NCBI GenBank assembly: GCA_045642925.1
Contig: JAZUJW010000093.1
Location: 4,019 to 68,018 of the forward strand
Direction of reading: 5' to 3'
DNA from: Firm-04 sp045642925
Lineage (GTDB): Bacteria > Bacillota > Clostridia > Oscillospirales > Ruminococcaceae
DNA: 64,000 nucleotides
The notes below the pieces were generated by a model, which saw only the letters and a program-made list of their open reading frames with translations, did not search any database and was not told where the DNA came from. The position numbers and the translations under genes are program-made. Shown here piece after piece: positions 52,873-61,589 of this stretch (position 1 is its first letter; every line of letters begins with the position of its first letter).

Positions 52873-54555
52873 TTATACTTTTGCGGCGGTCTTCTCCAGT
52901 TCAGCAGCGCGCAGCAATGCCGTATCAATATGGTCGCAGAAGTTTTCTTTGCCGATCTTCTCAAGGAAGCCTGCTTTTTCCATGGCGTGCATCGGTTGCT
53001 CATTGACATGAGAGAAAACTACGGCAATATGATGCTTTTGACATTTGTCCACGATATGACGCAATGCTTCGACACCTGTTTCATCCATTGCGGGCACATT
53101 ACGCATACGGATGCACAGGACATCAATATCTTCCGTATCATGCAGTACATAATGGAATTTATCCGATGCTGCAAAGAACATAGGGCCGTTAATTTCGTAA
53201 ACACGGGTTCTTGCAGGCACTTTCTTCAGCGCGATACGGTCAGGATCGTCGTCTTCCTCTGCATAGACCCAGTCATGTGCCTCCGTGACATCTGCCATAC
53301 GCTTCATAAACAGCAGTGCTGCCAGTACAATGCCTGCGCCGATTGCGACAACCAAATCAAAAACGACTGTCAGAATCAGCGTGACCATCATGACCAGAAT
53401 ATCACTGCGGGGTGCCGTGCGGAGGGTATTGCGAATCGTCCGCCATCCACACATATTGTATGCAACGACAAACAAAATCGCAGCAATGGTTGGCATTGGG
53501 ATCAGTGCGGCATAAGGCATCAGCAAAACAAGGATCAGAAGAACAACAATCGCATGAACAATACCTGCGATCGGCGTTCTGCCGCCGTTTTTGACGTTTG
53601 CGGCGGTTCGGGCAATTGCACCTGTCGCAGGAATGCCGCCAAAGCAGGCAGATGCCATATTGCCAACACCCTGTGCAATCAATTCCATGTTGGAACGATG
53701 TTTCGAACCAATCATACCATCTGCAACAACCGCAGAAAGCAGGGACTCCACGGCTGCTAATATTGCAATCGTGAACGCATCAGGAAGGAGTTCGCGGATG
53801 CGTGCCAACGAAAAGGACGGCATATGGAATTTCGGTGCCGCCGCAGAAATCGAATACAGGTCACCGATGGTATTCACATCCATGTCCGTCAGACCGACAA
53901 TCAGTGAACCGACAATGACTGCGATCAGGGAAGCGGGAATTTTTTGCAGTTTCTTAGGCCAAAGAATCAAAATCGCAAGCGAAATACAACCAACCAGTAC
54001 TGCGAGTGGATTGATCGTACCGATGCATCTGCCGATTTCGAGAATCTTATCGACGGTTTCGACAGGGCTGTTCTGGAATTTCAACCCCATGAAATCTTTC
54101 ACCTGACCAATCAGAATGGTCACAGCAATACCGAATGTGAAACCTGAAGTGATGGTGCTTGGAATGTACTTGATCAGTTTACCGAAACGGCACAAACCCA
54201 TCAGGATCAGCATGATACCTGCCATCACTGTAGCAACCGCAAGTCCGTCCATGCCTTTCGAGGCGACGATGCCTGCTACAATTGTTGCAAAAGCCGCAGT
54301 CGGGCCGGCAATCTGTACACGGCTGCCGCCCAGCAGCGAAACGAAAAAGCCTGCCGTCACGGCGGTATACAACCCCTGTTCAGGGCCGACACCGGATGCC
54401 AGTGCCAGTGCAATCGAAAGCGGCAGCGCAATGATTGCGACAATGATGCCCGCTACGACATCTTTTGCAAATTGTGCGCCTGTGTATCCTTTCATAACGG
54501 ATAACAGCTTCGGTTTAATTTTTTCTTCTGTTTTCTTGTTATGGACAGCTTCCAT
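52873..54555 (-). CDS. SulP-family anion transporter with STAS domain
   Basis: A 560-residue SLC26/SulP transporter: about 12-14 helices (25-420; DVVAGIIVAIIALPLSIALA opens the domain, followed by GGSRVQIAGPTAAF) and a C-terminal cytosolic STAS domain (about 445-545; VYEINGPMFFAAS, LCIRMRNVPAMDETGVEAL). It moves sulfate, bicarbonate or another anion, coupled to H+ or Na+. ATG at 54555 is 9 bases after AGAGG; ATG at 54561 is an alternative. Consensus promoter upstream; the ABC pair may be cotranscribed. Confidence 0.9.
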   Translation of the reverse strand: MEAVHNKKTEEKIKPKLLSVMKGYTGAQFAKDVVAGIIVAIIALPLSIALALASGVGPEQGLYTAVTAGFFVSLLGGSRVQIAGPTAAFATIVAGIVASKGMDGLAVATVMAGIMLILMGLCRFGKLIKYIPSTITSGFTFGIAVTILIGQVKDFMGLKFQNSPVETVDKILEIGRCIGTINPLAVLVGCISLAILILWPKKLQKIPASLIAVIVGSLIVGLTDMDVNTIGDLYSISAAAPKFHMPSFSLARIRELLPDAFTIAILAAVESLLSAVVADGMIGSKHRSNMELIAQGVGNMASACFGGIPATGAIARTAANVKNGGRTPIAGIVHAIVVLLILVLLMPYAALIPMPTIAAILFVVAYNMCGWRTIRNTLRTAPRSDILVMMVTLILTVVFDLVVAIGAGIVLAALLFMKRMADVTEAHDWVYAEEDDDPDRIALKKVPARTRVYEINGPMFFAASDKFHYVLHDTEDIDVLCIRMRNVPAMDETGVEALRHIVDKCQKHHIAVVFSHVNEQPMHAMEKAGFLEKIGKENFCDHIDTALLRAAELEKTAAKV

Positions 54556-54592
54556 TTTCATATTCCTCTTTTCTATTTCATTGAACCTGAGT

Positions 54593-54621
54593 ATTATACC
54601 ACTAAAAAGAAGAATTCGCAA
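54593..54621 (-). promoter_or_regulatory. SigA-type promoter for the SulP gene
   Basis: On the complement: TTGCGA (54621-54616), 17-base spacer, TATAAT (54598-54593). Confidence 0.75.
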
Positions 54622-54713
54622 GAATATCCATTGCAAAAACACATTTTTCGGAAGATTGCCTAAATCCTGCGAAAAACGATGGAAACTGTCAGAACAAACG
54701 GCGATATCAGCAG

Positions 54714-54744
54714 AAAAAAGCCGCCCGTAATGAAACGGACGGCT
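54714..54744 (-). terminator. Terminator after the TIGR00266 gene
   Basis: On the complement AGCCGTCCGT pairs with ACGGGCGGCT (one G-T pair), followed by six Ts. Confidence 0.8.
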
Positions 54745-54757
54745 ATGATATGCTGAA

Positions 54758-55462
54758 TTAGTTCGATTTTGTGACAATATACGGCTGAATCGCACCCGCC
54801 AGTACGTTTGCCGGCATCGTTTGCAGCCAAATACGGCCTGGGCCTGTCACACGGGTATTGAACAAGCCTTCGCCGCCAAGCAGCGCATTTCCAATGCCTT
54901 TGACCGATTCTATGTCAACTGTACAGGTTTCTTCCATTGCAGCCAGATAACCCGTATCCACCAACATGGACTGTCCCGGCGCAAGTGTATATTCGCAGAT
55001 ACAGCCATTGATTTCGAGAAAGACCATGCCATTTCCTGTGAAGCGCTGCATAATGAAGCCTTCGCCGCCAAACAGACCTGCGCCAATTTTCTTCTGGAAG
55101 AACAGGTTCATATTTACGCCGGGCGTATTGGCAAGGTAAGCACATTTCTGTGCAACGATTGGCATTTCGCTGACATTGAAGCAAAGGATATTGCCAGGGA
55201 ATGTTGCGGCAAAAGCAATTTCACCAGCACCACGTTCTGCAACGTAGGTATTGCGGAAAATGGATTCTCCTGTGACGGCACTCTTTGCCATTTTGCCAAG
55301 TGCACCCAGCAAACCACCGCCGCCGCCACCGGAAAGACCGGTACTCATCGAAATGGTCGTTGTCATCCAGGACATTGCGCCTCTCTGACATTCCACGGCT
55401 TCACCGGGCTGCAATCTGCAAATCAGAACGGGTAATGGGGCGTTTCGAACTTCATATTCCAT
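54758..55462 (-). CDS. TIGR00266/AIM24-family protein
   Basis: A 234-residue beta-rich protein. Glycine-rich runs typical of the family are present: a six-Gly stretch near residue 45, LFGGEGFIMQRFTGNGMVFLE, and NALLGGEGLFNTRVTGPGRIWLQTMP near the end. The family is widespread with no settled biochemical role. No membrane helix. GGAGGAG precedes the start; it has its own promoter and terminator. Confidence 0.88.
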   Translation of the reverse strand: MEYEVRNAPLPVLICRLQPGEAVECQRGAMSWMTTTISMSTGLSGGGGGGLLGALGKMAKSAVTGESIFRNTYVAERGAGEIAFAATFPGNILCFNVSEMPIVAQKCAYLANTPGVNMNLFFQKKIGAGLFGGEGFIMQRFTGNGMVFLEINGCICEYTLAPGQSMLVDTGYLAAMEETCTVDIESVKGIGNALLGGEGLFNTRVTGPGRIWLQTMPANVLAGAIQPYIVTKSN

Positions 55463-55511
55463 ATGTACTCCTCCAAATAAACTTATAATGTGCAGAATAT
55501 CTGCTAGAATA

Positions 55512-55540
55512 AGCATACCATATTCTAAGGCTTCTGTCAA
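55512..55540 (-). promoter_or_regulatory. SigA-type promoter for the TIGR00266 gene
   Basis: On the complement: TTGACA (55540-55535), 17-base spacer, TATGCT (55517-55512). Because it lies downstream of the hairpin array at 55584-55930, that array is not the leader of this gene. Confidence 0.78.
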
Positions 55541-55583
55541 TAAAAATTATTATTAAAAATTACAAATCGAAATCTTAAAAAAT

Positions 55584-55930
55584 GGCCTCATACGCCTGAA
55601 AGCGCATGAGGTAAAAGAAAGAGCGGATTCATATGGGGAAGACTCTTATGTACAGGGGTCAGACTGCACATAAGACGACCTTGGCAAATATATCACAGAA
55701 GGAACAATCCAATCGCGGCGGAAACTGCGGCAATGACACCGCAGTTTCACCACCCCTCTTTTCTATGCTGCTTCTGTAATACGAGAACGATTATGGTTGG
55801 CACGAATGTACTTGTCACCCCTCTCCTTAACAAGTACATTGCCAACCCTTTGATGTTCGGAGTACGCAGACGATATGCGCATACAATAGTATCTTTGTCC
55901 CGTCAAGACTCCTCAACAAATCGGGACGAT
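55584..55930. other. Gene-free region with a row of strong hairpins
   Basis: No convincing gene lies between 55540 and 55935. Hairpins seen: CCTCAT/ATGAGG with CGC/GCG (about 55586-55611); TCTTATGT (55644-55651) with ACATAAGA (55668-55675); GAAACTGCGG (55721-55730) with CCGCAGTTTC (55739-55748); GGTTGGC-bulge-AATGTACTTGT (55795-55815) with ACAAGTACATT-GCCAACC (55830-55847), 18 paired bases; and GTCCCG/CGGGAC (about 55901-55926). On the complement a promoter-like TTGAGG-17-GATACT lies upstream, and AAGGAG in the loop of the 18-bp hairpin precedes a GTG that opens a short hydrophobic frame. It could be a structured RNA or a small-peptide locus. Confidence 0.5.
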
Positions 55931-55934
55931 AAAA

Positions 55935-56957
55935 TCAATTTTCCTTGAGGATCGCGGTTTTTGCATTCTCCAAAGCAGAAATCACGCGGTCACACCATGT
56001 ATCAAAGGCATCATCAGGCGTTTGCAGGGCAGGATTCGCCAATACATTTTCCAATGTGGCACGAATTCCTTGGTCAAGACGTACTGTTGCCTGAAATTCA
56101 GGGACGGCGCGTTTCAGTTTTGTATTTTCAAACACCACAGAATTCGCCTTGTCGCCAATCAGTGAACCTGTAAAGTCGTAATCGCTGACAGCGGCAAGAA
56201 AATCCGATGCAACATAGTACGGATGCAGTTCTACGCCCAATGCATCAGCAATGGTCTGGTAAATCTGATTCCATGTAAGCGTTTCATCCGATGTGATCTG
56301 GAACGCTTCGCCAATGGCGTGAATGTTGCCCATCAAGCCGACAAAGCCTTTGGCAAAGTCGGAATTATGCGTCATCGTCCAGAGAGAAGTGCCGTCACCA
56401 TGAATAATGACAGGTTTGCCCTCCATAATGCGCTTTACGACCTGCCAGCTTCCGCCGTTTCCGTGTACACCCATCGGTACACTACGCTCATCATAGGTAT
56501 GGCTGGGACGAATAATCGTAATCGGGAAACCTTCTTCACGGTATTTGCGCATGAGAAATTCTTCGCAGGCGATCTTGTTCCGTGAATATTCCCAATACGG
56601 ATTGACCAGTGGTGTTCCCTCCGTAATGCGGAAATTCGACATTGGCTTCTGATATGCCGATGCAGAACTGATATACATAAACTGCTTGGTCTTTCCAGCA
56701 AACAGGCGATAATCGCGTTCCAATTGCTGCGGAACAAAACCAATAAAGTCGCATACCGTATCAAACTGCATTCCATCCAGTAAAGCAGCCGCTGCCGCTT
56801 CGTCATTGATATCACAATTCAATACATGGACACTGTCGGGCAGTTCGTCCGTGCGGTTTCCACGGTTCAACAAATACAGTTCCCAACCTTTTTGTATCGA
56901 AAGACGCGTGATCGCCATGCTGATCGTACCGGTTCCGCCAATAAACAATGCTTTCAT
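55935..56957 (-). CDS. NAD-dependent epimerase/dehydratase-like protein
   Basis: A 340-residue extended SDR with a Rossmann start FIGGTGTISMAITRL (Gly-rich loop) and YSRNK (catalytic Tyr and Lys) near residue 125; YISSASAYQKP supplies the Ser. It resembles isoflavone-reductase/epimerase-like oxidoreductases; substrate unknown. TAAGGAGG before the start. It begins 12 bases after the end of the iron alcohol dehydrogenase gene, so the two are cotranscribed. Confidence 0.85.
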   Translation of the reverse strand: MKALFIGGTGTISMAITRLSIQKGWELYLLNRGNRTDELPDSVHVLNCDINDEAAAAALLDGMQFDTVCDFIGFVPQQLERDYRLFAGKTKQFMYISSASAYQKPMSNFRITEGTPLVNPYWEYSRNKIACEEFLMRKYREEGFPITIIRPSHTYDERSVPMGVHGNGGSWQVVKRIMEGKPVIIHGDGTSLWTMTHNSDFAKGFVGLMGNIHAIGEAFQITSDETLTWNQIYQTIADALGVELHPYYVASDFLAAVSDYDFTGSLIGDKANSVVFENTKLKRAVPEFQATVRLDQGIRATLENVLANPALQTPDDAFDTWCDRVISALENAKTAILKEN

Positions 56958-56969
56958 TGGAGTACCTCC

Positions 56970-58154
56970 TTATTCAAGTGAAGCGTGTGCTGCGATTTGA
57001 TAGATGTTTGTGACATCCTGTGCATTCAGCGGACGGAAACCGTTTCGGACTCCGTTTTCGACACCAAGCTTATCGACAAGATACGGAATATCCGATTCTT
57101 TTGCACCAAGTTCCTCGAAATTGATCGGCATTCCGATAGAATGCAGGAAAGAACGGAATGCGTGAATGCCGGCGATAGCGGTTTCTTTCGGATTATCGTA
57201 GTTCATCTGACAGCCCCAGACACGTACCGCAACTTTCGCAAAGCGCATTACATCCGTATCAACGACATATTCCATCCATGCGGGCATGACAACAGCTAAT
57301 CCTGCACCGTGTGCCACATCATAAAGTCCTGAAAGTTCATGTTCAAGCGCATGGCTGTTCCAGTCCTGTGCTCTTCCACATCCAATGATATCATTATGTG
57401 CAACGGTTCCTGCCCACATGATATTGGCACGGGCATCGAAATCCTGCGGATTCTTCAGCACACGCGGCGTTTCCCGAATCATTGTCAGAAGCAGTGCTTC
57501 ACAAAGACGGTCAGTCACTTCCACTTCTTTTGTAGTGGTAAAATAACGTTCAAAAATATGCGCCATAATGTCTGTCGCACCACAGGCGGTCTGATACGGC
57601 GGCAATGTGAACATTCTTTCGGGATTGAGTACCGAAAAACGTGGGCGAAGCAAATCCGAACCGACATCTCGCTTCTCCAGCGTAGATTCTTTCGTGACAA
57701 CGGAACCGCCTGAACCTTCACTGCCCGCTGCGGCAATCGTCAGCACTGTACCGATTGGCAGAGCACGCTCGACTTTCTTTCCGGTACCGTAAAAGTCCCA
57801 GAAATCGCCATCATACAGCGTTCCGAGTGCGATTGCCTTACTGCTGTCAATGCACGAACCGCCGCCGACAGAAAGAATGAAATCAATATTGTTCGATTTG
57901 CAGATTTCAATGCCCTCGCGGATCTTGGTATCTTTGGGGTTCGGCTGAACACCGCCCAACAGCATATAAAATAAACCTGCTGCTTCCAATTGCTGCTTTA
58001 CAACATCCATTAATCCCGAACGGACTGCCGAACCGGAACCATAATGCACCAGCACACGAGAACCGCCATGTTTCTGAATCAGTGCACCGATTTGCTGTTC
58101 TGCATCTTTTCCGAAGACAAATTCCGTTGGACTATAAAATTGAAATGAATCCAT
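56970..58154 (-). CDS. Iron-containing alcohol dehydrogenase (BdhA/YqhD-like)
   Basis: A 394-residue group III alcohol dehydrogenase. NAD(P)-binding GGGSCIDSSK (near residue 96) and metal ligands in GATDIMAHIFERYF (Asp and His), HALEHELSGLYDVAHGAGLAVVMP (two His) are intact. It interconverts an aldehyde and its alcohol during fermentation. TAAGGAG precedes the start. An AraC regulator is divergently transcribed and may control it. Confidence 0.92.
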   Translation of the reverse strand: MDSFQFYSPTEFVFGKDAEQQIGALIQKHGGSRVLVHYGSGSAVRSGLMDVVKQQLEAAGLFYMLLGGVQPNPKDTKIREGIEICKSNNIDFILSVGGGSCIDSSKAIALGTLYDGDFWDFYGTGKKVERALPIGTVLTIAAAGSEGSGGSVVTKESTLEKRDVGSDLLRPRFSVLNPERMFTLPPYQTACGATDIMAHIFERYFTTTKEVEVTDRLCEALLLTMIRETPRVLKNPQDFDARANIMWAGTVAHNDIIGCGRAQDWNSHALEHELSGLYDVAHGAGLAVVMPAWMEYVVDTDVMRFAKVAVRVWGCQMNYDNPKETAIAGIHAFRSFLHSIGMPINFEELGAKESDIPYLVDKLGVENGVRNGFRPLNAQDVTNIYQIAAHASLE

Positions 58155-58189
58155 AAGCGCTCCTTATTTTTTGTAAATTTCTGTATTAC

Positions 58190-58222
58190 AGTATAGCATT
58201 TTTCAAAATAATGTGCTATAAT
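58190..58222. promoter_or_regulatory. Facing promoters of the dehydrogenase and AraC genes
   Basis: TATAAT with extended TGC (58217-58222, plus strand) and TATACT with extended TGC (58195-58190, minus strand) lie 21 bases apart, pointing in opposite directions. Neither has a good -35, which fits activator-dependent promoters. Confidence 0.65.
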
Positions 58223-58268
58223 ATTCTTATCCATGAATTGTAAAAAACGATTTTAAGGAGCGATGACC

Positions 58269-59135
58269 ATGCATACATTATTTGAAAGCGGAGATATTTT
58301 AGAATCTCCGATCGAATGCTTTGATTATGACACCTCGGAAAAGCCGTTCCCGATCAAACCGCACTGGCATTATTACACAGAACTCATCTATCTGGAAGAA
58401 GGCAGTGCAGAAATGCAGACGGGTGAACATCGCTATCTGATTCACAGCGGCGATTTGATGCTGTTCCATCCAAAGTCTATTCATGCAATTTATAGTGTCG
58501 ATGAAAAGCCGCTTCGGTATCTCGGCATCAAGTTTGATATCAACCAGTTCAATGCCACTGTCACATATGCACCAAAACTGCGGAGTATTTTCCGCAGCGC
58601 CGAAAAGCGCGGGATGCTTCCTGTCTTTCCGGTCGGATTTCAGAATTCCATCGACCTGAAGAAGATGTTCTGGAACTGCGTGAATGAAATACGAGAGAAA
58701 CATTATGGCTATGATCTCATTATCCGTTCAGAAATATATGAGCTGCTGGTGCAAATGCTTCGCTCATGGCAGAAAAGTGGTTTTTCGGTTGACAGCGAAA
58801 CCTTTGCGGAAGATGCAAACTGTGATATCTATTCGATTACCGAATATATTGATGCACATATTTGTGATGGCATCCGTGTCAATGAACTGGCAGAGATCTG
58901 CGGCATGAGCTATTCCTATTTTGCCAAGCGTTTTCAAGAAATATACGGCAAAAGCTGTAAAACATACATCGAATCTATGCGGTTATTTCAGGTCGAGGAA
59001 TACTTGTTATTCACCGATTTTGACCTGAATTACATCAGTCAGGAAACCGGTTTTTCAGATTGCAGCCACATGATAAAGAGTTTCAAGCAGAGCCGCGGAA
59101 TGACACCCAAACAGTTCCGAATGAATCGGAAATAA
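58269..59135 (+). CDS. AraC-family transcription regulator
   Basis: A 288-residue regulator with an N-terminal cupin sensor (about 15-110; LIYLEEGSAEMQTG, LFHPKSIHAIYS) and two helix-turn-helix motifs at the end (VNELAEICGMSYSYFAKRFQ and YISQETGFSDCSHMIKSFKQ). ATG at 58269 is 9 bases after AAGGAG. It is divergent from the alcohol dehydrogenase gene, the likely target. Confidence 0.88.
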   Translation: MHTLFESGDILESPIECFDYDTSEKPFPIKPHWHYYTELIYLEEGSAEMQTGEHRYLIHSGDLMLFHPKSIHAIYSVDEKPLRYLGIKFDINQFNATVTYAPKLRSIFRSAEKRGMLPVFPVGFQNSIDLKKMFWNCVNEIREKHYGYDLIIRSEIYELLVQMLRSWQKSGFSVDSETFAEDANCDIYSITEYIDAHICDGIRVNELAEICGMSYSYFAKRFQEIYGKSCKTYIESMRLFQVEEYLLFTDFDLNYISQETGFSDCSHMIKSFKQSRGMTPKQFRMNRK

Positions 59136-59166
59136 CCGATTTGATGAAATTATTATAAAGAAAAGC

Positions 59167-59195
59167 TTGACTTTTTCTTAAAATTGTGGTATGCT
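59167..59195 (+). promoter_or_regulatory. SigA-type promoter for the riboswitch-oadB unit
   Basis: TTGACT (59167-59172), 17-base spacer, TATGCT (59190-59195), ending a few bases before the aptamer. Confidence 0.82.
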
Positions 59196-59200
59196 AGTAA

Positions 59201-59316
59201 CGATAAAAGGGAGTAGCCTGCAAAAGAATGACCGGATAATTTTGTGTTTCGCGTCGTCATGCCCGATATGAAGAATTTCATATCCGCACGGAACGTAAAT
59301 GGCAAGACTTTTATCG
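59201..59316 (+). ncRNA. yybP-ykoY (Mn2+-sensing) riboswitch
   Basis: The conserved parts are present in order: AAAAGGGAGTAGCC at 59205-59218, GTCGTCA at 59253-59259 and GGCAAGACTTTT at 59301-59312. P1 pairs CGATAAAA (59201-59208) with TTTTATCG (59309-59316). The 3' strand of P1 is also the start of a terminator whose other arm repeats CGATAAAA (59336-59343), so metal binding should block termination and switch the operon on. The family is known to sense Mn2+. Confidence 0.88.
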
Positions 59317-59352
59317 CAGCAGATGTATTCTGCTGCGATAAAAGTCTTTTTC
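59305..59352 (+). terminator. Riboswitch-controlled terminator
   Basis: An 18-bp perfect stem (59305-59322 with 59330-59347, seven-base loop), followed by TTTTTC. Overlaps P1 of the aptamer. Confidence 0.9.
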
Positions 59353-59394
59353 TTTTGCCGAAATTTCATTGCTCCCATCAGAAAGGAACTGTAT

Positions 59395-60504
59395 ATGGAA
59401 GTTCTATACCAAAACATTCTCAATCTGGACTGGAAGATGGTGGTCATGTGGGCGATCGGCGCTGTCCTGATCTACCTCGCCATCAAAAAAGACATGGAGC
59501 CCAGTCTGCTGCTTCCGATGGGATTCGGAGCGATTCTGGTCAACCTTCCGCTTTCGGGTGCTGTGACACAAGGCGCTGAAGAAGGTCCTCTGAGCATTCT
59601 CTACAACGCCGGAATTGCCAATGAGTTGTTTCCGCTGATTTTATTTATTGGCATCGGTGCTATGATCGACTTCGGCCCGCTTTTGTCCAATCCTGTTTTG
59701 ATGCTGTTCGGTGCTGCAGCACAGTTCGGTATCTTCTTTACGCTTTGTCTTTCTTCTGTGTTTTTCGATACGAATGACGCCGCTTCTATCGCCATCATCG
59801 GTGCAGCAGACGGCCCGACCTCTATTGTTGTCGGACAGAAACTCAATACGCAGTATATCGGTGCAATTATGGTCGCTGCTTATTCCTATATGGCACTTGT
59901 CCCGATCATTCAGCCGCCGATCATCAAACTTCTGACCAGCAAAAAAGAACGCATGATTCACATGGAGTACACACAGCGTCCTGTTTCCAAAACGACACGA
60001 ATCCTGTTCCCGATTTGCATTACCATCATCGCCGGACTGATTGCCCCTGCATCCGTTGCATTGGTCGGTTTCCTGATGTTCGGCAACCTTCTGCGTGAAT
60101 GCGGCGTGTTGGACAATCTCTCCGAAACCGCACAAAAGGTACTTGCCAACCTCGTGACGATTTTCCTCGGTATCACGATTGCTTCGCAGATGCAGGCAGA
60201 AAACTTCCTCAAGTTCGATACGCTTCTGATTCTTGGACTCGGTTTGGTCGCATTCATTTTCGATACAGCAGGCGGCGTTCTGTTTGCCAAATTCCTCAAC
60301 CTGTTCCTGAAAAAGAAAATCAACCCGATGATCGGTGCGGCAGGCATTTCCGCATTCCCGATGTCTGGCAGAGTCGTGCATAAGATGGCGCTGAAAGAAG
60401 ATCCGACCAACTTCATTCTGATGCAGGCAACCGGTGTCAATGTATCCGGTCAGATCGCATCCGTCATTGCAGGCGGCTTGATCCTCAACTTCTTCTTACA
60501 CTAA
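59395..60504 (+). CDS. Na+-translocating decarboxylase beta subunit (OadB/MmdB/GcdB family)
   Basis: A 369-residue membrane protein with about ten helices. Family marks: LLPMGFGAILVNLP, FIGIGAMIDFGPLL, and IIGAADGPTSI (the Na+-path Asp region), and the closing ISAFPMSGRVVH and ATGVNVSGQI. The subunit couples decarboxylation of oxaloacetate, methylmalonyl-CoA or glutaconyl-CoA to Na+ export; which acid cannot be told because the alpha subunit is not in the window. GAAAGGAA supports the start at 59395. A gamma-like small gene follows. Confidence 0.92.
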   Translation: MEVLYQNILNLDWKMVVMWAIGAVLIYLAIKKDMEPSLLLPMGFGAILVNLPLSGAVTQGAEEGPLSILYNAGIANELFPLILFIGIGAMIDFGPLLSNPVLMLFGAAAQFGIFFTLCLSSVFFDTNDAASIAIIGAADGPTSIVVGQKLNTQYIGAIMVAAYSYMALVPIIQPPIIKLLTSKKERMIHMEYTQRPVSKTTRILFPICITIIAGLIAPASVALVGFLMFGNLLRECGVLDNLSETAQKVLANLVTIFLGITIASQMQAENFLKFDTLLILGLGLVAFIFDTAGGVLFAKFLNLFLKKKINPMIGAAGISAFPMSGRVVHKMALKEDPTNFILMQATGVNVSGQIASVIAGGLILNFFLH

Positions 60505-60519
60505 TCAGGAGGTGTTTTC

Positions 60520-60678
60520 ATGCTTTATCCAATGGAATTTCATCCCCAGAGCTTTCTTGACAACCTGAAATACATGGGCTTTGGTATGCTCGGTATTTTC
60601 ATTGTTATTGGTGTAATCGTTCTGTTGACGTTTCTGCTGAATCATTTCACGCAGGAACAGGATGACGAAAAGTCATAA
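60520..60678 (+). CDS. Small membrane protein, OadG-like gamma subunit
   Basis: A 52-residue protein with one membrane helix (about 20-42; MGFGMLGIFIVIGVIVLL) and an acidic tail (QEQDDEKS). Size is short for OadG (usually about 80), but topology and position directly after the beta subunit (16-base gap, strong TCAGGAGG) fit a gamma subunit that helps assembly. The helix pattern GFGMLGIFIV is OadG-like. Confidence 0.72.
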   Translation: MLYPMEFHPQSFLDNLKYMGFGMLGIFIVIGVIVLLTFLLNHFTQEQDDEKS

Positions 60679-60698
60679 ATCACATAAGGGAGCAAATT

Positions 60699-61535
60699 AT
60701 GAGCCAACAGGACACCAATAAGCCACAGACCGATGAATACGGTTTTGAGATCCCGCAAATTGTAAAACCTGACTTTTTTCAGTCGGTTGACAGCGATGCG
60801 ACAGTAGAACCTCTCCTTCCGATTGCGCCCAAGAAACACAGTCTGCGTGTTCGTATCCTAATGATTCTTCTTGTACTGACAATGTGCTTAACCATTTATC
60901 TGCTTGGAACATTCCCCTTCTGTTTCTATCGGCGTGCAGTGAAATCGCTGCATTTTGACTATCGCGCATCGGAAACGGTGGGCAGTGAGATCACGTCAGA
61001 AACGACGATCGCAGAAACCATTGCCGGAAATTTGCAGAACGATGTCATGACCATGACCGCTTCGCAGTATTTGTTTTCCATGGACGGCACGATTGGTTCT
61101 GAAATTGCAGAATACACTTACACCCATGCAGAAGGCGATGATATCGCAAAACTGAAAATTGGTACGGACGGCAGTTTCTTTACCACAAGAGAAACCATTC
61201 AGCGCAGCGCAAATGGGGCAGAAATCAAAGAAAAAGGTGAATGGGTATCGACAGGTGCCGCCTTCCCGAATCTTTATATCTACTGTTTTGGTGTTGCACC
61301 AACCAGTCGCTACACGATGGATTTCATGCAAAGCTATAACACGAAAGTCGGTAATGAAGACTATGTCTGTGAAATCTGGCTTTCATCTGAAACGGATCCG
61401 CAAGGTACAACACTTTACCACACACTGTATCGCTATTATCAAAACGGTAAACTCTCTGCGCTTCGCATGATTGAAACAGATGGTACGATTTCTGAAATGC
61501 AGGTATTCGACATCAAAGAGTATTCAATATCTTAA
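60699..61535 (+). CDS. Single-span membrane protein with outside domain, unknown
   Basis: A 278-residue protein: about 50 cytoplasmic residues, one membrane helix (about 51-73; ILMILLVLTMCLTIYLLG), then an outside domain of about 200 residues with strand-rich stretches (SQYLFSMDGTIGSEIAEYTY, VCEIWLSSETD, YRYYQNGKLSALRMIE). No family recognised. It follows the decarboxylase genes (20-base gap) and ends at a strong terminator, so it may share the Mn2+ riboswitch control. Confidence 0.7.
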   Translation: MSQQDTNKPQTDEYGFEIPQIVKPDFFQSVDSDATVEPLLPIAPKKHSLRVRILMILLVLTMCLTIYLLGTFPFCFYRRAVKSLHFDYRASETVGSEITSETTIAETIAGNLQNDVMTMTASQYLFSMDGTIGSEIAEYTYTHAEGDDIAKLKIGTDGSFFTTRETIQRSANGAEIKEKGEWVSTGAAFPNLYIYCFGVAPTSRYTMDFMQSYNTKVGNEDYVCEIWLSSETDPQGTTLYHTLYRYYQNGKLSALRMIETDGTISEMQVFDIKEYSIS

Positions 61536-61536
61536 A

Positions 61537-61577
61537 AAAATCCCTCTGTATCGCATTTGATACAGAGGGATTTTATC
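61537..61577. terminator. Bidirectional terminator
   Basis: AAATCCCTCTGTATC pairs with GATACAGAGGGATTT, between convergent genes. Confidence 0.88.
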
Positions 61578-61589
61578 ATACCTTCTAAA

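Noticed and set aside
55733..55948. A 71-codon plus-strand frame across the hairpin array
   Set aside because: It runs through the 18-bp hairpin and into the end of the convergent epimerase gene; no ribosome site, no domain.
59136..59394. Plain untranslated leader, or a start of the beta subunit at 59299
   Set aside because: The in-frame extension to 59299 runs through the riboswitch terminator; the GAAAGGAA site places the start at 59395.
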